Shown here in pieces: positions 44,441 to 52,597 of a stretch of DNA of 64,000 bases. Source of the stretch: Geothrix sp. (lineage in GTDB: Bacteria; Acidobacteriota; Holophagae; Holophagales; Holophagaceae). A model generated the notes under the pieces. The model was given only the letters and a program-made list of their open reading frames with translations. It made no database searches and was not told where the DNA came from. Numbering within the stretch: the stretch's first letter is position 1; the number at the start of each line of letters is the position of its first letter. Where the stretch lies: the NCBI RefSeq assembly GCF_020622065.1, contig NZ_JAHRYQ010000001.1, positions 558,001-622,000 on the forward strand, read 5' to 3'. The position numbers were made by a program, and so were the translations under genes.

Positions 44441-44851
44441 TCAGCGTCGCGGAGCGAGGCTCAAGAAGATCAGGGAGGCCGTTGCCTCGTGGCGGTAGTC
44501 CCGGCCGTCTTTCGGGAAGCCCACCTGGATGGGAAAGTCATCCCCATCTGCCCACAGCTTCAGTTGGAAGGGCTTGATCCCGTCGACCCGGCCCGCATCG
44601 ACGATCCAGACGGCCCGACTCCAGGGCGCGTCCTGCTCCACCTTGATATCCAGCGGTTCCAGGGATTCGACCCGATAGACCGTCCGCCGGTGGGGATTGG
44701 GGAGTTCGAGCACGAATTGCCAGCGGCCATCCGGGAGGTGATTCATGACACCCCGGAGGCCAGGAAACCCTCGGGGATAGGTCAGGTTGTGGTCTGGGGT
44801 GGCGCAGGCCGTCAGGGCGACCAGAGACACGACGGAAAGGAGGCGACGCAT
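44441..44851 (-). CDS. Putative small lipoprotein
   Basis: This 136-residue protein is of unknown function. It begins with a lipoprotein signal MRRLLSVVSLVALTAC, with lipobox LTAC and C16 as the likely lipidation site. The mature part looks like a single beta-rich domain with DGRWQFVLELPNPHRRTVYR. No enzymatic motif is seen. It is divergent from rsmI (27-base gap) and convergent with the YdcF-like gene. Confidence 0.75.
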   Translation of the reverse strand: MRRLLSVVSLVALTACATPDHNLTYPRGFPGLRGVMNHLPDGRWQFVLELPNPHRRTVYRVESLEPLDIKVEQDAPWSRAVWIVDAGRVDGIKPFQLKLWADGDDFPIQVGFPKDGRDYRHEATASLIFLSLAPRR

Positions 44852-44878
44852 GGCGAAAGCTTATCCGATGATGGAGAC

Positions 44879-45727
44879 ATGACCGGTCACCTCATTCTCG
44901 TTCCTACGCCCATCGGCAACCTCGGGGATCTCACGGATCGCGCCAAGGAGGCCCTGGCCGAGGCCGACCTGGTGGCCTGCGAGGATACGCGGCGCACCGG
45001 GGGCCTGCTCAAGCATCTCGGCATCGACAAGCCCATGCTGCGCTTCGACGACCACGCCGGCGCCGCCGCCTTCGAGCGGCTGGGGCTGGAGTTGATGTCG
45101 GGCCGCACGGTGGCCTACTGCAGCGATGCGGGCATGCCCGGCATCAACGATCCCGGCTTCGAGATCGCCCGGGCCGCCCGGGCCGCCGGGGCCAAGGTGA
45201 CCGTGCTGCCCGGGGCCTCGGCCGTGCTGCTGGCGGTGGTGGCCTCAGGCCTGCCCAGCCACGCCTTCAGCTTCTGGGGCTACCTGCCCAACCGCAGCGA
45301 GCCCCGCCGCACCCTGCTGAAGAAGCTCGGCGCGGAGGAGGAGACCGTCGTGGTCTTCGAGACGCCCCACCGCATCCACGAGACCCTGTCGGATCTGGAG
45401 GCCCTGCTGGCGGACCGGGAGATCGCCCTGGGCCGGGAGCTGACCAAGCTCCACGAGACCTGGTATCGCGGGACACCCGCCCAGGTGAAGGCCCAACTCG
45501 GCCGCGAGGATCGCGGGGAGATGGTGCTGGTGCTGGCGGGGGCCGACGCGAAGCGCCTGGTCACCGAAAGCGAGGCCACCTTCGAGGGCGCGCTGCCGGC
45601 CTGGGCCGAGGCCTACCTCGCCGCCGCCCGGGAAGGCGGCATGACCCTCCGCGAGGCCGTGAAGCCCCTGGCCAAGCACCTGGGCGTGTCTGCTTCGGAG
45701 ATCTACCGGCTGGCGGCGGAGCTCTGA
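44879..45727 (+). CDS. rsmI: 16S rRNA 2'-O-ribose C1402 methyltransferase RsmI
   Basis: This 282-residue tetrapyrrole-methylase-fold enzyme modifies C1402 of 16S rRNA in the decoding centre. It has LILVPTPIGNLGDLTDRA, VACEDTRRTGGLLKHL, AYCSDAGMPGINDPG and FSFWGYLPNRSEPRR, all in the family order. The start ATG is at 44879. The stop overlaps the MFS gene start as TGATG, suggesting coupled translation, but the two functions are not obviously linked. Confidence 0.96.
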   Translation: MTGHLILVPTPIGNLGDLTDRAKEALAEADLVACEDTRRTGGLLKHLGIDKPMLRFDDHAGAAAFERLGLELMSGRTVAYCSDAGMPGINDPGFEIARAARAAGAKVTVLPGASAVLLAVVASGLPSHAFSFWGYLPNRSEPRRTLLKKLGAEEETVVVFETPHRIHETLSDLEALLADREIALGRELTKLHETWYRGTPAQVKAQLGREDRGEMVLVLAGADAKRLVTESEATFEGALPAWAEAYLAAAREGGMTLREAVKPLAKHLGVSASEIYRLAAEL

Positions 45728-46923
45728 TGCCGAAGGACCCCGCCACCCGCCTCCAGTGGCTGGTGTTCGCGCTGGTCAGTGCGGTGTTCACCACGGTCTA
45801 CATTCCTCAGCCGGTGCTGCCGGTGCTGCGGCAGACCTTTGGGGTGGGCGAGGGCGCGGCCTCGATGACGGTGTCGGCTGTGGTGCTGGGCATCGCCGTG
45901 GCGAACCTCCCCTTCGGGGCGCTGGCGGACCGGCTGCCCATCCGCCCCATCCTGCTCACGGGCGGCCTGGTGGTCTCGATCGCCGGGGTGGCTTCCGCGC
46001 TGGCGCCCACCCTGCCGCTGCTGGTGGCCGCGCGGTTCCTGCAGGGGCTCTTCGTGCCGGCCCTCACCACCTGCCTGGCCGCCTACCTGGCCCGGGAGAT
46101 GCCCGCGGAACGGCTCAATGTGGTGATGGGTTCCTATGTGTCCGCCACGGTCGTCGGGGGGCTCTCCGGTCGCCTGTTGGGCGGGTTCATCCTGCCGCCG
46201 GCCCACTGGCGCTGGGCCTTCCTCGTCGCCGCGGGCCTGCTGCTGGCGGCCACCCTGGCGGCCCATGCCGGGCTGCCCAGAGAGCGCCACGACGAGATCC
46301 GCGGGGCCGAGACGGTGCGGTTCCGCGATGTGCTGTTCCGGCACGACCTGTTCCGCCTCTACTGCGTGAGCGCCGGGGCCTTCTTCGTGTTCTCGTCGGT
46401 CTTCAACTACATGCCGTTCTACCTCCACGGCGCGCCCTTCCACTGGTCCACCCGGGCGGTGACCCTGCTCTACCTCTCCTACCTCGTGGGCGTGGTGGCG
46501 GGGCCGCTGGCGGGGCGCCTCAGCAACCGCGTCGGCAATGGCACGGCCATGGTGGCGGGGGCGCTGACCTTCGGGGCGGGGCTCGTGGTCACCCTGGTTC
46601 CCCGGGGCTGGGCCATGGCCGCGGCCCTGGGCCTGATCTGCGCCGGCTTTTTCACCCTCCACGCCTCGGCGGCCGGGGCCCTGAACCGGAAGCTCAGCGC
46701 CGGGCGGGGCCGGGCCAATGCCTTCTATGTGCTCTTCTACTACCTGGGTGGCGCTGCGGGCATCACCCTCAGCGGCCAGGCCTACCACCTGGCGGGCTGG
46801 CACGGGGTGGTGGCCCTGGCGGCGGGCGTGCTGATGGTGCCCCTGAGCACCGGCGTGGTGGAGATGCGGCTGGCTCAGCGGGACGGTTCGGCCACCAGGT
46901 CTTCGGCGGCGCGGGCGAGGTAG
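45727..46923 (+). CDS. MFS transporter, YnfM-like
   Basis: This 398-residue membrane protein has about twelve hydrophobic helices. The loop between helices 2 and 3 reads LPFGALADRLPIRP, an MFS signature-like G-x3-D-R, and helix 1 has YIPQPVLPVLRQTFGV, as in YnfM-type arabinose-efflux-like proteins. The substrate is unknown. It shares the A of the rsmI stop. Its 3' end overlaps the end of hydC by 49 bases on the other strand, so the two transcripts converge through one another. Confidence 0.88.
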   Translation: MPKDPATRLQWLVFALVSAVFTTVYIPQPVLPVLRQTFGVGEGAASMTVSAVVLGIAVANLPFGALADRLPIRPILLTGGLVVSIAGVASALAPTLPLLVAARFLQGLFVPALTTCLAAYLAREMPAERLNVVMGSYVSATVVGGLSGRLLGGFILPPAHWRWAFLVAAGLLLAATLAAHAGLPRERHDEIRGAETVRFRDVLFRHDLFRLYCVSAGAFFVFSSVFNYMPFYLHGAPFHWSTRAVTLLYLSYLVGVVAGPLAGRLSNRVGNGTAMVAGALTFGAGLVVTLVPRGWAMAAALGLICAGFFTLHASAAGALNRKLSAGRGRANAFYVLFYYLGGAAGITLSGQAYHLAGWHGVVALAAGVLMVPLSTGVVEMRLAQRDGSATRSSAARAR

Positions 46924-47438
46924 CTCTCCAGCAGACCGGGCACCTGGCTGGGCGTGAGCGGTCCGTGGACCTCGTCGCCGATCATCACCACGGGCGCCAG
47001 GCCGCAGGTGCCCACGCAGCGGGTGCTCTCGAGGCTGAAGATGCCGTCCTTGCTGGTTTCGCCGAAGCGGATGCCCAGCTCGTCCTGGAGCTTCTGGGCC
47101 ACCTTCTCCGCGCCCTTCACATAGCAGGCCGTGCCGAGACAGACATTGATGAGGTACCTGCCGCGGGGCTGGAGCCGGAAGTAGTGGTAGAAGGTGGCGA
47201 CCCCCGTGACCTTCGCCAAGGGGATCTGCATGAGCTGAGCCACGGCCTCGAGGTGGCCGGGGCCCAGGTGACCGAAGTGGGCCTGCACCTGATGGAGCGT
47301 GGCGATGAGCAGGCTCTCGCTGTGCTCCTGGTGCCGGTGGGCATCGATGAAGGCGAGGATGTCCTCGGGCAGCATGGCGCGGAAACCGCGTTCCAGCTCG
47401 GGCCAGTTGTCGGTGGAGCAGGGGCAGCAGTCGCTCAT
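46875..47438 (-). CDS. hydC: Hydrogenase NuoE-like subunit HydC
   Basis: This 187-residue [2Fe-2S] subunit is like the 24 kDa subunit of complex I and the HydC of trimeric hydrogenases. Four ligands stand at C100, C105 (CLGTAC), C141 and C145 (CVGTC), each in the expected pattern. Three extra cysteines near the N-terminus (CCPC at residues 4-7) are unusual. It starts within the hydA stop (ATGA), so it is tightly coupled. It probably relays electrons within the NAD-linked HydABC complex. Confidence 0.93.
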   Translation of the reverse strand: MSDCCPCSTDNWPELERGFRAMLPEDILAFIDAHRHQEHSESLLIATLHQVQAHFGHLGPGHLEAVAQLMQIPLAKVTGVATFYHYFRLQPRGRYLINVCLGTACYVKGAEKVAQKLQDELGIRFGETSKDGIFSLESTRCVGTCGLAPVVMIGDEVHGPLTPSQVPGLLESYLARAAEDLVAEPSR

Positions 47439-49198
47439 CGGATCCCCCGGGGCGTGCGGGCGGTGTAGTGGGTGTGGAGCAGCTCATGGGCCCGATGGCT
47501 CAGGGGCTCGCCGAGGAAGTCGGCGTAGAGCTTCTGCACATCGGGGTTGTCGTGGCTGCAGCGCAGGATCTTGGCGGAATCGATGCTGTAGAGGGCCTTG
47601 GCGCGGGCGTGGGCCAGGTCGTGGTTCAGGGTGTAGGTGCCGATGGGCGGGTAGGGCTGGCCGCCCCCGCAGATGCAGCCGCCGGGACAGGCCATGATCT
47701 CGATGAGGTGATAGTCCTTCTCGCCGCGCTTCACCGCCTCCAGGAGGACCTTGGCGTTCTGGAGGCCGTTGGCCACGGCCACATTCAGGGTCTTCCCGGC
47801 CAGGGTCACGGAGGCTTCCCGGATCTCGCCGGTGACGCCGCGGACTTCGGTCAATTCCAGGTTGCCGAGGTTCTTCCCGGTCAGCTTGAAGGCCGCCGTG
47901 CGGAGCGCCGCCTCCATCACGCCGCCGGTGGCGCCGAAGATATCGCCAGCTCCCGACGAGGTCCCCAGGGGGTGGTCGAAGTCGCTGTCGGGCAGGCGGG
48001 TGAAGTCGATGCCGTAGGACTTGATCATCTGCGCCAGCTCGCGGGTGGTGATGACCGCGTCCGTGGTGGGATTTCCATCGAGGACATGCTCGGGGCGGGC
48101 GGCTTCGAACTTCTTGGCCACGCAGGGCATGACGGACACCACATAGATGTCCTTGGGATCCAACCCCTTCTGCTGTGCGTAGTAGGTCTTGATGAGGGTG
48201 GACTGCATCTGCATCGGGCTCTTGCAGCTCGACATGTGGGGGATCAGCTCGGGATAGAACTTCTCCAGGAAGCTCACCCAGCCGGGGCTGCAGGAGGTGA
48301 GCAGGGGCAGGGGGCCGCCGCCCTCCAGGCGCTTCAGCAGCTCGTGGGCCTCTTCCATGATGGTGAGGTCGGCGCTGAAGTTGACATCGAAGATGGCGTC
48401 GAAGCCCATGCGGCGCAGGGCCGTGACCATCTTCCCGGTGACCGGCGTGCCCATGGGCAGCCCGAAGGCTTCGCCGAGGGCGGCCCGGATCGCGGGGGCG
48501 GTGGTGACCACCACATGCTTGTCCGTCCGGGGGAATCCAAGCGCCTTCCAGACGCGCTCGGTGTGATCCTGTTCGAGGAAGGCGGCGGTGGGGCACACGC
48601 TCACGCACTGGCCGCACTGGATGCAGGCGCTCTCGTCCATGGGAGCCAGGTTGGCGGGGCCCACCACGGTGGTGAAGCCGCGGCCGTGCTGGCTGAGGTT
48701 GAACACGCCCTGCACCTCGCCGCAGACCCGGATGCAGCGGCCGCAGAGGATGCACTTCTCCGCATTGCGCACCACAGACGCCCCCGCGTCATCGATGGGG
48801 AATTGCTTGCGCCTGCCCTCGAAGTGCCGCTCGCGCACGCCCATGCGGTAGGCCAGGTTCTGCAGCTCGCAGATGCCATCGCGGTCGCAGGTCTGGCAGT
48901 CCTTGGGGTGGTTGTCCAGCAGCAGTTCCACGATGTCGCGGCGGGCCTCGCGGATGACGGGGCTGTTGGTCTGGACCTCCATGCCCTCCCAGGCGGTGGT
49001 GGCGCAGGAGGCCAGGCAGTGGTCGAAGCCTTCCACCTGCACCACGCAGACCCGGCAGTTGCCCTCGAGGCTGAGCTCCGGGTGGTAGCAGAGGCGGGGG
49101 ATGTGGATGCCGAGTGTTTCCGCCGCGTCCATGACCGTGGTGCCGGCCGGCACGAGGATGGGTTCGCCGTCGATCTTGAGGCTGATCATCTGGGACAT
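47435..49198 (-). CDS. hydA: [FeFe]-hydrogenase catalytic subunit HydA, NAD-linked trimeric type
   Basis: This 587-residue subunit has an N-terminal [2Fe-2S] domain (C37, C48, C51, C65), a His-Cys3 cluster (H97, C101, C104, C110) and two [4Fe-4S] clusters (C149-C159, C192-C202). The H-cluster domain follows: L1 TSCSPGW (C303), L2 MPCVAKKFEA (C359) and L3 IMACPGGCICGGGQP (C504, C508). L1 has Ser304 where Clostridium CpI has Cys299, the residue that relays protons. The enzyme would reversibly reduce protons with NAD(H) and ferredoxin; bifurcation is known for related trimeric enzymes and inferred here. It lies 9 bases after hydB. Confidence 0.97.
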   Translation of the reverse strand: MSQMISLKIDGEPILVPAGTTVMDAAETLGIHIPRLCYHPELSLEGNCRVCVVQVEGFDHCLASCATTAWEGMEVQTNSPVIREARRDIVELLLDNHPKDCQTCDRDGICELQNLAYRMGVRERHFEGRRKQFPIDDAGASVVRNAEKCILCGRCIRVCGEVQGVFNLSQHGRGFTTVVGPANLAPMDESACIQCGQCVSVCPTAAFLEQDHTERVWKALGFPRTDKHVVVTTAPAIRAALGEAFGLPMGTPVTGKMVTALRRMGFDAIFDVNFSADLTIMEEAHELLKRLEGGGPLPLLTSCSPGWVSFLEKFYPELIPHMSSCKSPMQMQSTLIKTYYAQQKGLDPKDIYVVSVMPCVAKKFEAARPEHVLDGNPTTDAVITTRELAQMIKSYGIDFTRLPDSDFDHPLGTSSGAGDIFGATGGVMEAALRTAAFKLTGKNLGNLELTEVRGVTGEIREASVTLAGKTLNVAVANGLQNAKVLLEAVKRGEKDYHLIEIMACPGGCICGGGQPYPPIGTYTLNHDLAHARAKALYSIDSAKILRCSHDNPDVQKLYADFLGEPLSHRAHELLHTHYTARTPRGIR

Positions 49199-49207
49199 CG
49201 CAGACTC

Positions 49208-51388
49208 CTACACCCTGTCAATGGCGGCGAACTTGCAGACATCGAAGCAATTGCCGCACTTGATGCAGGCGGCCTGGTCGATCACATGGGCCTCCTTGCG
49301 GGAGCCCGAGATGCACTCCACGGGGCAGTTGCGGTCGCAGATGGTGCAGCCGATGCACTTCTCCGGATTGATCTCGTAGCGGATCAGGGCCACGCACTTC
49401 TTCGCGGGGCAGTGCTTGTCCTGGATGTGGGCCAGGAACTCGTCCCGGAAGTGCTTGAGGCTGGAGAGCACGGGGTTCGGTGCCGCGCGGCCCAGCCCGC
49501 AGAGGCTGGTGCGCTGGCAGAGGCGGGACAGGCGCTCGAGCTTGTCCAGGTCGGCCAGTTCTCCTTTGCCCAGGGTGATGCGCTCCAGGATCTCGAGGAT
49601 GCGCGTGGTGCCCTCCCGGCAGGGCGTGCACTTCCCGCAGCTCTCCTCCTGGCTGAAGGCCATGTAGAACTTCGCGATGTCGACCATGCAGTCGTCCTCG
49701 CTCAGGACGATCATGCCGCCGGAACCCATGATGGAGCCGGCCTTCTGCAGCGGCTCGAAGTCGACCTCCATGCCCTGCATGGCCGCGGGGATGAAGCCGC
49801 CCGCGGGGCCGCCGGTCTGGATGGCCTTGAGCTGCTTGCCGCCGGAGACGCCGCCGCCGATGTCGTTCACGACCCGGGAGAGCGTGGTGCCCAGCGGAAC
49901 CTCCACCAGACCCGTGTGGCGCACCTTGCCCGCCAGGGCGAAGACCTTGGTCCCGCCGCTCTTCTCGGTGCCGATGCGGGAATACCAGTCGCCGCCGTAG
50001 CGCAGGATGGCGGAGATATTGGCGAAGGTCTCCACATTGTTGATCACCGTGGGGTGGCCCCACAGGCCGCGATCCGTGGGATAGGGTGGACGAACCTTCG
50101 GCTGGCCTCGCTCACCTTCGATGGAGCGGATGAGGGCCGTCTCCTCGCCGCAGACGAAGGCACCCGCGCCCAGCCGGATCTCCAGGTCGAAGTCGAAACC
50201 GGAGCCCATGATGTCCCGGCCGAGCAGCCCCTGGGCGCGGCAGGCGCCGATGGCCTGCTCGATGCGCTTGATGGCCAGCGGGTACTCGGCCCGGATGTAG
50301 AAGAACCCCTTCTGCGCGCCGATGGCGAAGCCGCCGATGATCATGCCCTCGACGATGTTGAAGGGATCGCTCTCGAGCATGGAGCGGTCCATGAAGGCGC
50401 CCGGGTCGCCCTCGTCGCCGTTGCAGATGATGAAACGGGTGGCGTCGGCCTGCTTGCGGGCGAGCGTCCACTTGGTGGCCGTGAGGAAACCGCCGCCGCC
50501 GCGGCCCCGGAGCCGGGCCTTGGTGAGTTCGGAGATCACCCAGTCGGGTTCGCGGCGTTCCAGGACGGTGGCCAGGGCTTTGAAGCCATCGAAGCCGAGG
50601 TATTCGTCGAGGCTCTCGGGATCGACGACGCCGGCGTTCCGCAAGGCGATGCGGCTCTGGCGGTTGAAGAACGCCACATCTCCGTAGCGTTCCAGGAACT
50701 CCAGGGCGATGGGCTCTTCCTGCATTCGCAGGCGGGCGACCACCCGGCCTTGGAGCACATGCTCCTGGAGGATGTCCAGGAGGTCCGCCTCGGAAGTCAC
50801 GCGATAGAGGATCTTCTCGGGGCGGGCCAGGAGGTAGGTGGCGGCGGGACCGCCGGCGAGGCCGCAGGCCCCGAAGCAGCTGGTGGTCGCCACGCCCACG
50901 CGGTGGGGTTCGACGCCATGCTCTGCGAGCAGGTCCAGGAACCGGGCGCGGAGGTCCACGCCGCCCTTCTGGCAGCGATCCCCTTCACAGAACAGGAACT
51001 CGCGCTCGGGCAGCACCTCGCCACTGTGATCCAGGACATGCTTCATCACCGGGACGCCGCCCTGGATGTGCTCGGTGAAGATGCGGTGGACCAGGTCGCG
51101 GTTGACGCGCTCGTACTTGACGGGCAGCTGACCGGGCAGGCGCACGCCGAGGATGGGCTCGCGCGAGCAGCGGCCCGTGCAGCCGGTGCGGTGGATGACG
51201 ATGTCCTTCCGCCCGGAGGCCCGGATGTGCCGGATGAACTCCTCGGCCACGGCCTGCGATCCCGCCGCGTGCTCGCAGGTGGCGGATCCCACCTGGATGA
51301 TGATCTGGTTCTCCAGGTCCCTGTCGGCCAGGGTCCGGACGGCACGGTCCGCCAGGGACCGGTAGAAGTCGCTCACGGGAAGAGGCAT
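49208..51388 (-). CDS. hydB: Hydrogenase NuoF-like subunit HydB with doubled N-terminal ferredoxin domain
   Basis: This 726-residue flavoprotein subunit has a NuoF-like core with LRGRGGGGFLTATKW (FMN/NADH), then SCGKCTPCREGTTRI ([4Fe-4S]) and a C-terminal two-[4Fe-4S] segment (CIGCTICDRNC and CIKCGNCFDVC). The N-terminus carries two thioredoxin-type domains: C38/C70/C74 (SATCEH, TGCTGRC) and C134/C139/C171/C175 (CEGDRC, SCFGAC). One such domain is usual. The ATG at 51388 has AGGAGA upstream; GTG at 51403 is weaker. It is the likely NADH/ferredoxin-binding subunit of HydABC. Confidence 0.95.
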   Translation of the reverse strand: MPLPVSDFYRSLADRAVRTLADRDLENQIIIQVGSATCEHAAGSQAVAEEFIRHIRASGRKDIVIHRTGCTGRCSREPILGVRLPGQLPVKYERVNRDLVHRIFTEHIQGGVPVMKHVLDHSGEVLPEREFLFCEGDRCQKGGVDLRARFLDLLAEHGVEPHRVGVATTSCFGACGLAGGPAATYLLARPEKILYRVTSEADLLDILQEHVLQGRVVARLRMQEEPIALEFLERYGDVAFFNRQSRIALRNAGVVDPESLDEYLGFDGFKALATVLERREPDWVISELTKARLRGRGGGGFLTATKWTLARKQADATRFIICNGDEGDPGAFMDRSMLESDPFNIVEGMIIGGFAIGAQKGFFYIRAEYPLAIKRIEQAIGACRAQGLLGRDIMGSGFDFDLEIRLGAGAFVCGEETALIRSIEGERGQPKVRPPYPTDRGLWGHPTVINNVETFANISAILRYGGDWYSRIGTEKSGGTKVFALAGKVRHTGLVEVPLGTTLSRVVNDIGGGVSGGKQLKAIQTGGPAGGFIPAAMQGMEVDFEPLQKAGSIMGSGGMIVLSEDDCMVDIAKFYMAFSQEESCGKCTPCREGTTRILEILERITLGKGELADLDKLERLSRLCQRTSLCGLGRAAPNPVLSSLKHFRDEFLAHIQDKHCPAKKCVALIRYEINPEKCIGCTICDRNCPVECISGSRKEAHVIDQAACIKCGNCFDVCKFAAIDRV

Positions 51389-51503
51389 GAACTCTCCTGC
51401 CACCCGCTCGGGACGGGTGGATTCAAAGATGTGGAGGACGGTGGAGGGTGGGGACCCGACACCGCGGACCGGACATCAGCTGCACAGGGAGTCTGCTCAT
51501 TGA

Positions 51504-51517
51504 TGACCGATAGGTCA
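51504..51517. promoter_or_regulatory. Inverted repeat in the hydE-hydB gap
   Basis: TGACC GATA GGTCA has five-base arms and a four-base spacer and overlaps the hydE stop codon. It is about 116 bases upstream of hydB and could be an operator for a promoter of hydB. The arms are short, so chance is possible. Confidence 0.3.
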
Positions 51518-52597
51518 GTGATGGAAATCACATCCGGCTAAATCTTTACACTCTGTTCTGAGGCGACCCCCAGGGCCCCGTCCGACCCGCCTTCCCAGGG
51601 CGCGGATGCGGGTTTCCAGGCAGCCTCGGCAGGCCTCGGCCGTCTCGCTCACGCAGGCCTTGCCGGGGTAGATCTCGTAGCGGACGCGATAGCCCACCGG
51701 CGTCACATTGGGCATCACCACATTGGCCCCGCGCATCAGGGCCAGCTCGCGCCCCTGGGCGCGGTCGAGGGTGGCGAGGGCGGTGGTGCTGGGGATGTTG
51801 GCCTCGGGACAGAGCAGGCGCGTCAGGGCCACGGCCTTGAGGGTGGTGAGCTCGTCATTGGGGACCTGATCCCGCAGGGCGAGGTAGGACGGGGCATCCG
51901 GCCCGCCCATGGGCGTCCGGGGGCTGGGCAGGAAGGGGCCGATCCCGAGCATGTCCATGTCGAATTCCCGGAAGCGGAGCAGGTCGGCCGCGAGGATGTC
52001 CCAGGTCTGCCCCGGGATGCCCACCATCACGCCGGTGCCGATCTCGTAGCCCATGCCCCGCATGCGGCGGAGCTGGGCCAGGCGGTCGCTGGGCCGGCCC
52101 GGCAGGTCCGGATGGATGAGGTGGTACAGCTCCGGGTCACCGGTCTCGAAGCGCAGCAGGTAGCGATCCGCCCCCGCGGCCTTCCAGGCGGCCAGGTCCT
52201 CGTCGCTCCGTTCCCCCAGGGAAAGCGTGACGGCGAGGGGCGTGTCGGCCTTGATGGCCCGCACTGCCGCTGCGATGAAGGCCTGATCGAGGCCCGGGTC
52301 CTCTCCGGCCTGGATGACCACGCTGCCGTAGCCGAGGCGGTGGGCCTCCCGGGCTGCCTCGAGGATCTCCTCTCCCGTCATGCGGTAGCGGTCCAGCCCC
52401 CGGGCGGGAGCCCGCAGCCCGCAGTAGTGGCAGGCGCGCACACAGAAGCTGGAGGCTTCGATGAGGCCGCGCAGGTGGATCTCGTCGCCGACCCGGTCCC
52501 GGCGCACCGCATCCGCCTCGGCCCAGAGGTGGTCAAGGGCGGCGGGGTCGTCCTCCATGAGCCAGGCCTTCACGCGGCCCTGGTCGAGGTCAGCCAT
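51515..52597 (-). CDS. hydE: [FeFe]-hydrogenase maturase HydE (radical SAM)
   Basis: This 360-residue radical-SAM protein has CVRACHYC binding the catalytic [4Fe-4S]. The C-terminal ligands C-x7-C-x2-C (CVSETAEACRGC) fit the second cluster seen in some HydE. The VMVGIPGQTWD and IPSTTALATLDRAQGREL segments are typical. HydE takes part in building the azadithiolate-bridged di-iron unit from the HydG product. Its start overlaps the hydF end by 8 bases. It is followed by a 126-base gap before hydB. Confidence 0.96.
   Translation of the reverse strand: MADLDQGRVKAWLMEDDPAALDHLWAEADAVRRDRVGDEIHLRGLIEASSFCVRACHYCGLRAPARGLDRYRMTGEEILEAAREAHRLGYGSVVIQAGEDPGLDQAFIAAAVRAIKADTPLAVTLSLGERSDEDLAAWKAAGADRYLLRFETGDPELYHLIHPDLPGRPSDRLAQLRRMRGMGYEIGTGVMVGIPGQTWDILAADLLRFREFDMDMLGIGPFLPSPRTPMGGPDAPSYLALRDQVPNDELTTLKAVALTRLLCPEANIPSTTALATLDRAQGRELALMRGANVVMPNVTPVGYRVRYEIYPGKACVSETAEACRGCLETRIRALGRRVGRGPGGRLRTECKDLAGCDFHH

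Noticed and set aside
46875-46923. Truncated MFS or hydC gene because of their 49-base tail overlap
   Set aside because: Both proteins reach normal length and end in plausible tails; overlap of convergent 3' ends is tolerated.
47468-51541. A 1357-residue open frame on the plus strand
   Set aside because: It is antisense to hydA and hydB, whose cofactor motifs are intact; it has no signature of its own.
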